Positions 11,460 through 23,778 are shown, counted from the first letter of the stretch. The stretch is 64,000 nucleotides of DNA from Ashinkailepas kermadecensis (GCA_034440615.1 JAOTOM010003840.1:1-64000), one strand, 5' to 3'. Notes: generated by a model not told the origin, from the letters alone. Numbers and translations: made by a program.

Positions 11460-11791
11460 TTAACATTTTATGTCGTAAGTTTTCCTTGCACAGTGGAGGG
11501 AAATCTAGCTATTTTGTTTTTTTGCACATAATTTTGAATTGTGTAGCAAAAGTTGGATACTCAGTCCACTATCTAATCCAAATCTGTTCTTTTTCAGTAC
11601 AAAATGTGCTGGTTAACATCAACTAAGTTTTCTATGTACAGTGTTTTTCTTCTTTTTTTCCTTTAGCTTTTTATCAGCATAAAAATAGCATGGGTTATTG
11701 GGGGGGCCCAAATCAACATTGGGGGGGGGGGGGCAAGATCAGCATTGGGGGGGCCATGGCCCCCGCAAAAGGATACAAATCGACGCCCCTG
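11460..11791 (+). repeat. Outer terminal module of copy A
   Basis: This is the actual right end of copy A. It has the blocks of the internal modules, poly-G runs of up to 12 G separated by AATCAACATTGG/GATCAGCATTGG, and the terminus CGACGCCCCTG. These subterminal repeats may be transposase-binding sites; that is inference. Confidence 0.7.
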
Positions 11792-12296
11792 TTTAGGGCT
11801 GCAATGTATGTTTTAAGGCCCTGTCGCTTTTTGCGGGACTCTGGAGGGCCAGTTGCATTTTCGGCCCCGTTGTGCTCTTAGGGTTCCGCTGTTTATTTGG
11901 GGCTTCTGACGCACATTTGTGGTGCCCCAGTACAATTTTGGTGCTTCGGTGCGATTTTTATGGGTCCCAGTGCGACTTATCGCGCCCAGGGCGCGTGGTT
12001 CCGGGGACCCAACGCCTGTTTTTTTGGGCTCAGCGCGATTTTTGTGGATCTCTTCTGAATTTTCTTTAAAATCCGAATCCCGGCCTGATTTTTCGAGCCC
12101 GTGGCGCCATGTTTTTGTATCTCACCTCTATTTTTTTCGAGCTCCGATGTGTTTTTCGGGACAGTACGCGATTTTTGAAGGCATCTGATGATATGTTCGG
12201 TGCTCCAGAGCCATTTTCCTGACCCTTCTCCATATTTTGAAGGGCTCCGGCTTGATTTTTTATCGGATACCGATGCGATTTTTGGGGTCACACTGT
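11792..12296. repeat. Degenerate minisatellite between copy A and the LINE
   Basis: Imperfect ~30-bp units such as GTGCGATTTTTATGGGTCCC continue the array interrupted at 3356. The array is cut at 12296 by the LINE and resumes at 26052. The last 14 bp (12283-12296) are the left target duplication of the LINE. Confidence 0.7.
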
Positions 12297-12726
12297 CCTA
12301 TTCGTAGACGGCACAGCGTCACCTCGTCTCGCCTTGTGCTACGCGAGCATGACAGCCATCGGCCCAGAGATGGCTTTATTGTCCGTAGTTTATTGGAAAC
12401 AACCCCCGACGAGGCACCACCTTTACGTGGTGGGGGATTGAGTGCCCTAAGGACCCGGACTCCCAGTCCACCGGTGAGCCGGCGAGGGGCCAGACTAGGA
12501 GTGCCTCACTCGTCCTTCCATCCATACTCTCCCATTCCAATGCCCATCTCATCCCAACATCCATGTCCTTCAACTGGCCCTGCAACACCAACTATCCCTA
12601 CTAAGAGCAGGCAGGACAACTTCCCCGGTCCTGCCCTCCAGCTCAGTTTTATCGGGGTAGTCGCGCCCCCTCGGCCCGCCCCCCGGGGTTGACGGAGTCC
12701 TGGAGGCTGAGGTCTCCCGTCGTACG

Positions 12727-14950
12727 GTGCTAGTTGCGACGGGGGAACAACACGCCTCTTTGGTCCTAATATCCCGGAGGGGCGGGCGGGTTCGTATGGC
12801 CCCATACGGACCAAGTGGTGTGACAGTCGTGCCTCGCGTTGCTACAGTGGCTTGTCGCCTCAGGTCGGGGGCCTGGGCTTCGTCCCGGTGCTTGCTGGCT
12901 TGGCCGGCAGGGGTCAAGGGGTGGGTGGTGTTAGATCCCGGCCGGGGTGGTGAGTACCTCTCTCCCGGTCGGGGATGGCATCGCCTGGCCCGTATCGCTC
13001 TTCGGATATCTGACATCCTCCCGTTGTCGGGATACAGGCGTCCCTCCGGTAGGGCCCCTGTGTGTTGGGGTATTACGAGGAGCCGAAATAAACGCACACT
13101 CTCATGGGTAACTCAGATAAACAAACCCACCCTGGACCTGTCAAAAAGGGCCAGAATGTTAGCTTCCCCCCCCGGAAGCTGTACCACCGACCCGACACCT
13201 GCAGAGGCGTACCGCCCTACAAGTTCGCCGTCCCGTACCGTGGTTCCTACCACTGCTTCTCTTAGAAGTATAGACGGAAACAAGAGTTGGGAAACCAGAT
13301 CACCCTCTCCGAGAGTGCTTGTGTTAAAATCTAGTGATCCTGGAAAGAGCCTATCTGCACTTTCGCCCTTTGAGCGTAAACGTGGATGCGACAAAATGGG
13401 TGAAGTAATGAGATGTGAGAAGCTGCGAGATGGATCGATCGAGGTGGAGTTTCGGAGTGCAGACGACGCTAAGAGGACCCTCGGGATAACGGAATTCAAA
13501 TACTCCATAAGGGAACAGGGTAAGACGATGGACGTTTCCATACCTATTGTTGTCGAGCCCCATAGGACAAAAAGCCACTCAAAAGGCGTTATAAACTGCT
13601 TTGACCTTAAGGACGTATCGGATTCAGAAATCGTCGATGGCCTGTCCGAGTACGGTGTTGTGGAAGCGCGCAGGATCAAGGTGAGGAGAGGGAGCGACTT
13701 GCAAGCAACAAACAACATTATTTTAACTTTTAATTCGACAGACCTTCCCGCTACAGTGTACGTAGGATACGTGAAGGTAAAGGTACGTGTTTTCGTCCCG
13801 AACCCGACGAGATGTTTTAGGTGCCAACGTTACGAACATACTACCCAATATTGTCGCGGCCGCCCGACCTGAAGTAGGTGCGGTACTTCAGAACACACCG
13901 ACGGAAAGTGTGACTCAGAACGCCTGTGGTGTGTAAACTGCGGCCAGGGCCAAGTCCCACACGTTGCCTTTGATAGAGCCTGCCCAGCACATCTGAAGGA
14001 AAGGGAAATCCTAGCTTTAAAATGTTCCAGAAACCTATCTTTTAGACAGGCGAGAGAGGCCTACGATGAGATTCACCCCAAGGTATCGTATGCAGAGAAG
14101 GTGAGGAGCACGCTACGTACTACCAACTACCCAAGCTCAGCTAGTATTTCCCAGCTCCCCTCTCCCCATTCTCAACCAACATGCCCGACAGCGTAACAGC
14201 AGCCGCAAATCTCCGGCGCCGCGCAAGTCCTGACAGCTCAGGGCTCTTCTGACATCTTTTGGACTGGTTTGCTCGTCAATGCAGTCACAGCCCACCGGGT
14301 CGACTGACAGAGCGGAGGGTTCAGACGCCAGTGCATTACCTACTCCCACAGTACAGCAGCAAGATGGATGGCTTGTCGCGTAAAGAACCAAGAGGTCAAG
14401 CCACTCCGCCACGTCCCCCCGAAACCCAACCTCATCTACCGTCACCACCACATCGACCCTCACCTCCACATCCACATCCACCCACCAAAGCTTACCCACA
14501 CCCAAATCCACTGTTAGCCCTCCGCCACCTCCAACCATCTCTGGTGGGACTGGTGGGACTGGTGCAGTGGCCCGCAGAGTGCCAGTGATACCGCCACAGG
14601 CGGTGGAGGTCCGCTCCGGTGCTCCTGACATGGGGACATCGGGCCGGACTTCCCGTGGTGGATCCCGGGACCCATCGCCAGCCGCGCGAGCTGCGGGACC
14701 TCCGGTGACTCACCCATATACTGCTACAGTCCGCGAAGGTGCTGTGTCCGCCGAGAGCACAAACAAGTTAATGGGCCCACCGTCTATGTCTTCCCGTGTA
14801 GGCGGGAAACCAGCCCAATGGTCTCCTGCGGCGGGACGTAAGCGGGTCTCCCCATGGCCCACATCACCACCAGGTGGAGGGAGCCCGAGATCTCGGCCTC
14901 GTGCTTGCTCAGCATCCACAGAGTTCAGTGATAATCCAAGTGCAACATAA
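12727..14950 (+). pseudogene. LINE ORF1 (gag-like) remnant with CCHC zinc knuckles
   Basis: An open frame runs from about 12727 to a TGA at 13870-13872. It carries an RNA-binding-like region (about 13400-13800) and the first knuckle, CFRCQRYEHTTQYC. Read through the stop, the frame continues with a second knuckle (CGTSEHTDGKC) and a third (CVNCGQGQ then H and C), then stops at about 14192. A proline/serine-rich C-terminal part resumes in another frame and ends at 14950. Three knuckles are typical of ORF1 proteins of I and Jockey group LINEs, which bind the element RNA. The start is uncertain because the 5' part of the frame is low-complexity and GC-rich. The gene is broken by at least one nonsense codon and one frameshift. 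Confidence 0.7.
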
Positions 14951-14965
14951 TCTGTGATAATCTCT

Positions 14966-15589
14966 TTTTACGCAACACGCACGCACAAATGTGTTCATCG
15001 TATGTCAAGTTTTTAAAAGCTTTAGTGTTCCCGTATGTCATACGGTGCTGACAGAAAGACTTTGCACCTGCTCTACCGTAATCTCATTCGTTCTAAGCTT
15101 GACTATGCATGTTTTATATACGACGGGGCGTGTGCCACCACTAAGCGAATGTTAGACCCAGTGCACCACGCTGCGGTGAGAATAATTACTGGAGCATTTC
15201 GTACATCCCCAACGATCAGCGTACTAGCGGATGCTCACGAACCGCCATTGTCCATTAGGCGTGAAATGCTCGGTCTCCGATACGCCTGCAAAATACGACA
15301 GTTTCCGACACACCCAACATATCCAGCGGTGTTCTCCAGTCACATGCATGCGGTCCTTCGTGACCACGTTAGGAGAGGAACGTCTTACTGTGTTAGAATG
15401 AGGACGCTCCTTAGACAAATGAGACTTCAAATGCATGGAATTAGGCAGTATGAACAAATAACTACTCCCCCGTGGGAACTGGTTTCCCCCTTCATTGACA
15501 TTTCCCTCGCTGTCGAGAGAAAACAAGATGTGACAAAAGAGGAACTACTATCACGTACCTTAGAGCATATTTCTTCAGCATATCATGGT
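14966..15589 (+). pseudogene. LINE ORF2 fragment: C-terminal reverse transcriptase (thumb/connection)
   Basis: The translation matches the region after the RT palm in I/Jockey-type LINEs: a FLKAL motif near 15010, then after a frameshift GADRKTLHLLYRNLIRSKLD and the block RMLDPVHHAAVRIITGAFRT. The frame is open from 15035 until the hAT-like insertion at 15590, where it reads HG and resumes as YIVAYTDGSK at 24604. Only ~15-85 bp separate it from the ORF1 stop, so endonuclease and the RT palm (about 2.5-3 kb) were deleted. Non-functional. Confidence 0.75.
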
Positions 15590-16868
15590 CAGGGGCGTCG
15601 ATTTGTATCCTTTTGCGGGGGCCATGGCCCCCCAATGCTGATCTTGCCCCCCCCATGTTGATTTGGGCCCCCCAATAACCCATGCTATTTGTATGCTGAT
15701 ACAAAGCTAAAGGAAGAAAAAGAAGAAAAACACTGTGTTAGGTACATAGAAAACTTAGTTGATGTTAATCAGCACATTTTGTACTGAAAAAGAACAGATT
15801 TGGATTAGATAGTGGACTGAGTATCCAACTTTTGCTACACAATTCAAAATGATGTGGAAAAAATAGCTAGATTCCCCTCCACTGTGCAAGGAAAGCTTAC
15901 AGCATAAAATGTTAAGATTCGCTGATAATGCATTTTAAACCAGATTGTTTTTTTTAATGTTAAGCCACAAAACAACAATTGAATTGTCATACTGATGTTT
16001 GTACACACCACCAATGGCAAAACCAAACGCATATGAGGTTAAACAGGAAAAAATCCATTCTTAATTTCCAGTCAGTGTCAAACTTGCATTGTCCAGTGAA
16101 CAACAATGACAATCATCATTGAGATTGTGGATATGCAAACTATAATTATCTTCAGCAGCCCACCTATCACACCATCAGTTTGATATTTACCTAGGTAGGT
16201 ACCTACCTACATGCCCAATGACAATGCATGCATGCAATATTGATATGGGGAAAAACGAGAGCCATGTGTGGACAAATCTGCCAGCTTATGATACCATGAC
16301 AGAGAAAAGTCAGCAAGAAGCTGCATGGCCACTGCATTATAATTGGTATTCCCAAAAGAATAAAAAAGAAAGCTAAGGCTCACATGAGCAAACCTTACAG
16401 TCATACAAGACCAATGCTATACAAGAAATAGCCTTGACAAGACCAATGTCTCGTACGCCGCAAAAAACACCATTATTAAACGCCGCAAAAATTCCATTAT
16501 TTTAAAAGGTAGACCAAAGTTCGACTTCAAGCCTTGATGACGTCACAGGTTTTTATTCGTATATTGCAGAAATTGGCAGTTTTTTTTCACATAATTTTGA
16601 ATTGTGTAGCAAAAGTTGGATACTCAGTCCACTATCTAATCCAAATCTGTTCTTTTTCAGTACAAAATGTGCTGGTTAACATCAACTAAGTTTTCTATGT
16701 ACCTAACACAGTGTTTTTCTTCTTTTTTTCCTTTAGCTTTGTATCAGCATACAAATAGCATGGGTTATTGGGGGGGGGGGCAAATCAACATTGGGGTGGC
16801 CAAGATCAGCATTGGGGGGGGGGGGGGGGGCTATGGCCCCCGCAAAAGGATGCAAATCGACGCCCCTG
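15590..16868. mobile_element. Sub-element with both termini, outer end of copy B
   Basis: Position 15590 starts CAGGGGCGTCGATTTG and 16868 ends AAATCGACGCCCCTG. The ~310-bp modules at each side (15590-15900 and 16581-16868) are inverted copies, so this 1.28-kb stretch alone has the form of a MITE. The inner copy is missing at the matching site of copy A (between CCTGAT and GCTACCAATT near 10790). Confidence 0.75.
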
Positions 16869-17116
16869 ATCAGGCATGTTTCAATTTCACTGCACATGGG
16901 TGGGTGAGTGATTTTTTCTGGCGTACCGGACCACAGAGGTCATTTGCGCCACCTTTGAAGCGAGTACGTTACATGTCTGACTATAAAAGCGGGTGTTTGC
17001 GATCAAGGTGCAGGCATGTGGACGTTTACATAAAGGGAATTTACGTTATAGTTTGTGTGATATTTTAGGCGCTAAAGGCGGGGCTAGGATGGGGACATCC
17101 CCTAATGTCTAGATGG

Positions 17117-17400
17117 CAGGGGCGTCGGTTTGTATCCTTTTGTAGGGGCCAGGGCCCCACCAATGTTGATCTTGCCCCCCCCATGTTGATTTGCCCCCCC
17201 CAATAACATATGCTATTTTTATGCTGATAAAAAAGTTGAAGGAAAAAAGAAGAAAAACACCATGCTAGGTACATAGAAAATGTAGTTGATGTTAACCAGC
17301 ACATTTTGTAATGCAAAAAAAGAGATTTGGGTTAGATAGTGGACTGACTCTCCACCGTTTGCTACAAAATTCAAAATGGTGTGCACAAAAACCAATTGTC
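17117..17400 (-). repeat. Iterated terminal module in copy B
   Basis: It starts CAGGGGCGTCGGTTTG and matches module 2 of copy A (10270-10549) in reverse. Directly outside lies CATCTAGACATTAGGG in reverse, as in copy A, so the duplication predates the split of the two copies. Confidence 0.7.
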
Positions 17401-17637
17401 ATTGTCAAACTTGCATACAATCCAGTCCCGTGAACAACAATCAGTTATCATTGAGAGTGTGGACACACAAACTATAATTAACCTCAACAGCCCACTCATC
17501 ACACTATCAGCTTGATATTTACCTCGTACCTAGGGACCTAGGTACATGCTGCAGAAAGACTTAGAAGAGCTTGTGAAGTGGTCCAAAAAATGGCAGATAA
17601 AATTAAATTTTGATAAGTGCACAATCATGCATGTATG

Positions 17638-17935
17638 CAGGGGCGTCGATTTGTATCCTTTTGTGGGGGCTATGGCCCCACCAATGTTGATCTTGCCCCC
17701 CCCCCAATAACCTATGCTATTTTATGCTGATAAGAAAGCTAAAGGGAAAAAATGAAAAACACCATGCTAAGTAGAAACATTGATGTTAACCAGCACATTT
17801 TGTTCTGAATGGAAACAGATTTGGATTAGATAGTGGACTGACTCTCCACCTGTTGCTGAAAAATGTAAAATTGTGTGCAAAAACAAACAAAATAGCTGGA
17901 ATTCCCTCCACTGTGGAAGTACAACTTACATCTTT
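17638..17935 (-). repeat. Iterated terminal module in copy B (second internal)
   Basis: It starts CAGGGGCGTCGATTTG at 17638 and matches module 1 of copy A (9706-10030) in reverse, ending near the LINE-tail fragment at 17935-18000. Confidence 0.7.
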
Positions 17936-18109
17936 CTGGGTTCGTTGGTTGGTTATTTGGGTTTACGGCCGCATTGACTGCGTTGGTCATACAGCGCCCA
18001 TACAACTTTTCTTGTTCCCACCTTAGAGCACAATAATACCCAGAAGTTTCTGAAACAAATTTACAACCATGTTCACAAAAAAATATAGTTTTTATTCAAA
18101 ATCAGCTTA

Positions 18110-21100
18110 GGTTAGGTTAGGCTCGGTTAGGTTTCTCTTTTAAGGTTGAGAATTTTCAGAAAATAAATTAAGTGACATTTTAATTTAGTTTATTTTTTTG
18201 TTCTCAAAAGATAGGTTAGGGTACGCTAGGTTAGAGTTTGTTCCATTAAAAAAACATCTGTGTTTGTGCTATGTTACCGAACTCAAAGCCTTTTTCGCAT
18301 TATTTTGCTCACAACCTGAAAAGTAAGCACAGAAAATATATGGGTCCAATCAATATAGTCACCTTCATAAACATGGTATTCTGCATATTTTTGTTTTGTT
18401 TTAAGGGAAAAAAGAACACCTTAGACCGCAAGGTTACCAAATAATTTGCAATTTTTTGGGGAAACTTTTTTGGAATTTTTAAAAACGTTTTCCATCTTGA
18501 AAAGCCTAAACTAACCTAACTTACCCAAACCTAGCCCATTTGCTTGCTACATGGAGGCAAATGTGTGTAAAACCTTGTCTTGTTACCACCTTAAAGCACA
18601 ATAATACCGATTTGGCTAGGTTAGGCTTGTTTAGTTGTTTACCTTGGAAAAATTGTTCCATCATTTTCAAAAATAAAATAAATCGAAATTTCCTTCAAAA
18701 GCAGCTGACATTAGGTTCGGGTAAGTTGGGTTCGGTTGTTCAATTTAGAAAATTTTCAGAATATATATTGCTTAATTTTTGTTTCTATTTTTTCTTCAAA
18801 GCAGGGGCTTCGATTTGTATCGATAGACACGAGCGCGCATTAAATGTCACAAATCGTGATGGGCGTTCCTCACAACATCCAAAATCGTAACATCCAAAGA
18901 AAAAATTCCAGTTACAGAAATTTCAGCGCCTAAAGTCTAAATTTGAGGTTACAGTGACAAATGTGACGGAGGTAAGACATTTGTGGTGCAATTGCGCGCA
19001 GTGTTTAATCCGGAGGCCAATCTCATGTGACGTCGTACTGATTCGTTTTTTGTACTTCGCACATTCTGATGTACCTGCGGATTGGTGTGATTTTAAATAG
19101 TGAATAAATAGCTTGCTGATATTTAATTCCCAAAGGAACAGTAGTTGAAGAAGTTGGCAGGTAAACTTGAAAAAGTCCAGTCCATGCTTTTTTCTGATTT
19201 GTGCTCAGGGTTTCCATGTTAATATCACATAACTACCACGTTTGTCTTCAAGAAGAGCTGTTTTTAGTTTACTTTTATTAATATTTTCATTCCACTGCTC
19301 TTAGTGCCCTTTCTGCCCAGGATTGGGGCACCTAGTGCTGCATTTCCGTCCAGGGGTTGGCACGCCTTTTGGTAAATTTACAGCTTAAGTTAATTTCTGC
19401 ATAATTTTTTCCATGCAATGTTTAGGAATGTGATGAACATGATGTTACTGCTCATTTTGGTAAATTTGTGTTTTAAGGTGTTTTATGAATTCGTGGAATG
19501 TATCATTTCAATGCAATGTTTATGAATGTGACACAGATGATGGGACCACTCATTTTCTATACAAATGCCTACATTTCAGGTTGTGAGCAAAATAACACCA
19601 ACAAAAAGCTTTGAATTAGGTGACATAGGGTAAAGTATTTAAAAAAAAAAATGCAACATAAACTGACCTAACCTACCTTAACCTCCCCTTGGAGAAAAAC
19701 AAAACCAACACATCAAGTTGTAAAAATTTCAAGCAATGTATTTTTTTAGAATTAAAAAATGTACCCCAACTTAACCTAATCTAACATAAGCTGCTTTTAA
19801 TGAAAAGATATCTATTTCTTTCAAATTTTGGAACAATTTTTGCAAAAATGTCGAACTTAAAACACTTAACTTGCCTTAAGTGTTTTAGTTCGACTTAGCT
19901 CGACACTTAACTTGCCGTAACTTAAAACATACCTTGCCTTGTTACCACCTCAAAGCACAATGATTCTTGTTAGATTAGGTTGGGTTAGGTTTTTCATTTG
20001 TAAAATTTCAAGAAAATAAATTGCTAGATATTTTTCCAATCTTGTTTTTATAGTTGTTTTCTCCAAGGTCAGGTTAGGCTAGGTTACGTTAGGTTATGTT
20101 GAATTTTTAATGTATTTCTTTGAATTGCTATGTTACCTAACTCAAAGCCCATTTTTAATGTTATTTTGCTCACAACCTGGAAAGTAAGCATTTGCACAGA
20201 AACTGAGTAGTGCCATCAGCTTAGTGACATTCAAAAACATTGCATTGGAAATGTAACGAAAAAAATATTAATAAAACACATAAAAGCACAAATTCAATGT
20301 CCTTTCCTCTGCAAATGCATGCCTTTCAATTGGGAGTAAAAAATAACACCAAAAAAAAGAGTGTGGAGTAAGGAAATATAGCATGCAAATAATGTTCAAG
20401 ATGTATGATAACCTTACCTAACATAGTTCAACTTCCCATACAAGAAATTAATGGTTTTTAAATTAAATTTTCGAGGCATTTTCTAAAATATTTTCAACTT
20501 CAAAAGCCTAACCTGAGCTAGCCTGAACCGTTTATTCTTTTTGTAGAAAAATCATTAACAAAAATTATTTACCAACAAATGATTTTTTTTATAACTTAGC
20601 CTAACCTAACCTGACAAACCTAACCCCTTTGTATGCGTCATGGAGGTAAAATGTGTGTACAACTTGTCTTGTGGTTACCTTAAACTGTGATAATACCTGG
20701 TTTTTTGGGTAATTTTTCAGCTCAAGGTACTCTCTGACTTCTTTGAATTTCTTTTTAATGCAGTGTTTGTTAATGTGCTGATCATGATGTAACCGCTCAT
20801 TTCCTCTGCAGATGCACACTTTTCAATTGTGAGGAAAAATAACATGGAAAAGGGGGCTTGGATTTGAGTAATATAGGATGAAAAATAATGTTCAGATAAA
20901 AAAAATGTAACATTACCTAACCTAACCTAGCCTAGACTTCCATGCAAGAAATCATTATTGTTATGCCCAATTCCCCCCCACGAACAAAAAAAATTGTTCT
21001 CAAGCATTTTCGACTTAAAAAGTCTAACATAACCTAATCTAGCTTGAACCGTTTTTGAAGACTTTTTTCATTTACTACTTACAACAAAAGCCTAGCCTAA

Positions 21101-21180
21101 CGCAACTAGGCAAAACCTAGCTCCTTTGAATGATTCGTGGAGGGAAAATGGGTGTAAAACCTGTCTTGTGATTACCTTAG
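18110..21180. repeat. TTAGG/CCTAA-rich tandem block of copy B
   Basis: Mirror of 6460-9620 in copy A. It includes the internal terminus at 18802 and the mirrored 64-codon open frame at 19023-19217, whose changes relative to copy A are mostly non-synonymous. No gene was seen. Confidence 0.65.
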
Positions 21181-22479
21181 ACTGCAATAATATCTCTTTT
21201 TGTGCTACCTGGTGCACGTGATGAACCTCCATCTGCATGCTGCATGAGAGCATTGCACTTATTGCTTCACAAAGAACAATAACATGTTGAAAGGACTATA
21301 TTTTCAGGAATGGAATCCTGTGCTGATAACATTTTCTGAGTTATAAATTTGCAGATCAGATCCACTTGCAGATCATTTGTGTTTATAAATATGAGAAATT
21401 CATAGAAATGCATACACCGGTTTGTGGACAAGAAGTTATTCTGATGATTTCTGATGTATTGGAAAATGACAAATTTTCATGATGGAAGCAGGCAAAGTTA
21501 AAGTACTTATATCTCAATAAGTGGTCAGTTCACTAACAAGACAGCAAATTCACTCAAATAGCACTCAAAATGCCAGGCGGCCCACTCTTTTTCCAAGTTT
21601 AAAATCGATGACAGTGCTTTCTTGAATCATGTTTAAAGCACATGAAGGAAATGTATTGCTGACACTTGTTAGGAACTGATGTGTGTAACGTTAATTAACA
21701 TTTCTAATGTCCTGATGTTTGTACACAAAATATAGTCCACTATTCTGAATAGCATGTGAAGTATGATGCCATATATCATGGCTAATTTATGGTCATACTG
21801 TTATGCAGCAGATTCCCTGCATTGTTACTTAGTTATTTGGGCTTTAGGGTACAGACCATGTTGATCACATAGCTCCCTGCATTGTTAACTGATATATCAG
21901 TATGTTTGCAAATTCACTTATGAGTGAATCCATACCATTCTCACTGGGGTATAAAAGCTACATTATAACATTGCTTCTACAATGCATATAACAGAAACCC
22001 ATCTCGATTGTCCTACTTACTCAGGACACCATAGAAGTCAATGAAGCCAATGAAAACCATAGAAGTCAATGAAAATGCTACTTCATCCCCTATATTGTTA
22101 ATGGAAACAAGTCTCTTGAACCATATGTTATGTCCTTCACAGTGTTGCTCCATCCACCTCCAACTCTAACCCTGACCAAACTTCAGGAGCTCATCCATCT
22201 CCAAAGCAGTCTGTTGAAGAAGGTATGTATTGCAGCATAACTACTGTGACCGGAATTCCATGGTATCCATGTTACCTTACAATCCATCCTTGCTGATCCA
22301 TGTAGCAGATGTTTGACTTTCCTCAAACTGTCTGGATAACTGGGGAGTTGAAATCACATGTGAGTGATGAAATAGATGAACTATTCCTGGATTCTTATGT
22401 TGCATCATTGCATGGCACAGTGACATACCGAATGGGAGGGGGAATTGTGGGCAGTTTCCTCACCCCCCCCCCTTCCTTA

Positions 22480-23290
22480 TAGGTTGTGGGGCCCCCAAGA
22501 ATCCGCCGGGCTCAGGAAAAAATGCGCTATGCTCCCTAAAAATTTCACTCGCTCCACCAAAAATCGCACCGGGGCTCAGAAAAATCACATTGGGGGCCCC
22601 CAAACGTAGCCCAGGGGCCCCGATAATGACGCTGGGGCCTCAAAAGTTTGCACCTGGGCCCCTGAAAATCACGTTGGGGCCGCAAACAAGTCGTGCCGGG
22701 ATTCAATAAAATCACGACGGGGGCCACAAACGGTCGGGCCGGGGCCTCCTGAAAATCACGCCGAGACTGGGGTACTAAGAATTATCACCCGGGCCCCTGA
22801 AAATCACGCCAGAGGCCTGATAGGTCCCACCGGGGCTCTAAAAGTCTCGTTGAGATCACCCAACAAATGAAGCCGGGTGAATGAAAAAGCAGTCCTGACA
22901 CGGAAAATCAATCTGGGATCTCAACAATAGCCCGAAAGCCCACAAAACCTGTCGGGCCCCCACAAACGTGTCGTAGCCACCGCAAGGGATCCCAACAAGT
23001 GACGACGGGGCCCCAAAAAATCGCACTTAGACAAAAAAAATGTACGCCGCTTCTCTTGAAAATCTCATTGGGGCCAAAACGTCGTGCCGGAGCCCCACAA
23101 GTTGCAGCTGGCTTCCCAAGTACCAATATATACCCAGAATGTCACCTTGCGGACGGAAAAATTGCGTCAAGGATCCACAAAATAAGAAGTCGTCGGACGC
23201 CGGGAAAGAAACTTGTTTGGGCACCGGAAAAAAACGCACCGAGAGCCAGAAGAATCGTACCTGGTTCCAAAAATATCCTGCAGGGGGCTT
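22480..23290. repeat. Degenerate ~30-bp minisatellite inside copy B
   Basis: Reverse counterpart of 4120-4990. Units read GGGGCCCCTGAAAATCACGC and similar. Its unit boundaries are interrupted by the MITE at 23291. Confidence 0.7.
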
Positions 23291-23778
23291 CAGTGGCGCA
23301 ACCAGGATTTCAGTTCGGGGGGGCAGGGTTGGAGAGCGGGCCCCCTCGCAAGCGGGCCCCCCTCATGTTTTAAAAAAGTCTGCGGAAAACATGCGCTTAC
23401 TTTTGAGCGGGCCCCTATGTTTGTAAAACTTCGCAGAAATATAAGCACTTTTCCTTTACGTGCCCCTTCCTCCTGAGAAATAATATGATATATTTATACA
23501 TGCAATGTATACATGCATATTGGTTCAATGCGGGCCCCTGAATCAAAATGGGCCCCGGTTCGAGGCGGGCCCTGGTTAAAACGGGCCCCCAGATTTTCAG
23601 TTGGTTCAAAGGGCCCCTGATTCGAGCCACAGATCCGCTTCGCGGGCCCCTAGCCAGGGCTCTGAGTAGGGTGGCCCACTCCGAGCCAGGGGCCCGCTTC
23701 GCGGGCCCCTGGCTCGGAGCGGGCCCCAAAAAATTTCGGGGGGCCATGGCCCCTTGGCCCCCCCTGGTTGCGCTACTG
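23291..23778. mobile_element. 488-bp hAT-type MITE inserted in copy B only
   Basis: The ends are CAGTGGCGCAACCAGG and CCTGGTTGCGCTACTG, a 16-bp inverted repeat with one mismatch. The 8-bp GGGGGCTT is duplicated exactly (23283-23290 and 23779-23786). Copy A has an uninterrupted CTGCAGGGGGCTTATAA-like site (mirror near 4170-4185). The interior is rich in GGGCCC and holds a hairpin at 23679-23719. No coding capacity. Confidence 0.92.
23679..23719. repeat. Perfect 19-bp hairpin in the MITE
   Basis: CTCCGAGCCAGGGGCCCGC is followed by TTC and then by its exact reverse complement. The loop is only 3 nt and the stem is very GC-rich, so a strong cruciform or RNA hairpin is expected. Confidence 0.9.

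Larger units (their letters stand above)
3371..11791 (+). mobile_element. Large hAT-like non-autonomous element, copy A (8.4 kb)
   Basis: It begins CAGGGGTGTCGATTTTTG and ends CAAATCGACGCCCCTG, giving short terminal inverted repeats of the CAGGGG type usual in hAT transposons. The whole element is repeated in reverse at 15590-24595. Inside are a tRNA-like segment, a degenerate minisatellite, a TTAGG-rich tandem block and several iterations of its own terminal module. Open frames are short. The 64-codon frame at 8415 is preserved in copy B, but three of its four differences are non-synonymous, so there is no sign of selection. No DDE/hAT transposase or dimerisation domain was recognised, so it is probably non-autonomous. 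The flanks are a 14-bp near-repeat (3357-3370, 11792-11805; 13 of 14 match) rather than a clean 8-bp duplication. Confidence 0.8.

Noticed and set aside
12297..12726. Long minus-strand frames opposite the LINE 5' region (12506-13097)
   Set aside because: Shadow frames in GC-rich LINE sequence; the plus strand carries the element's ORF1.
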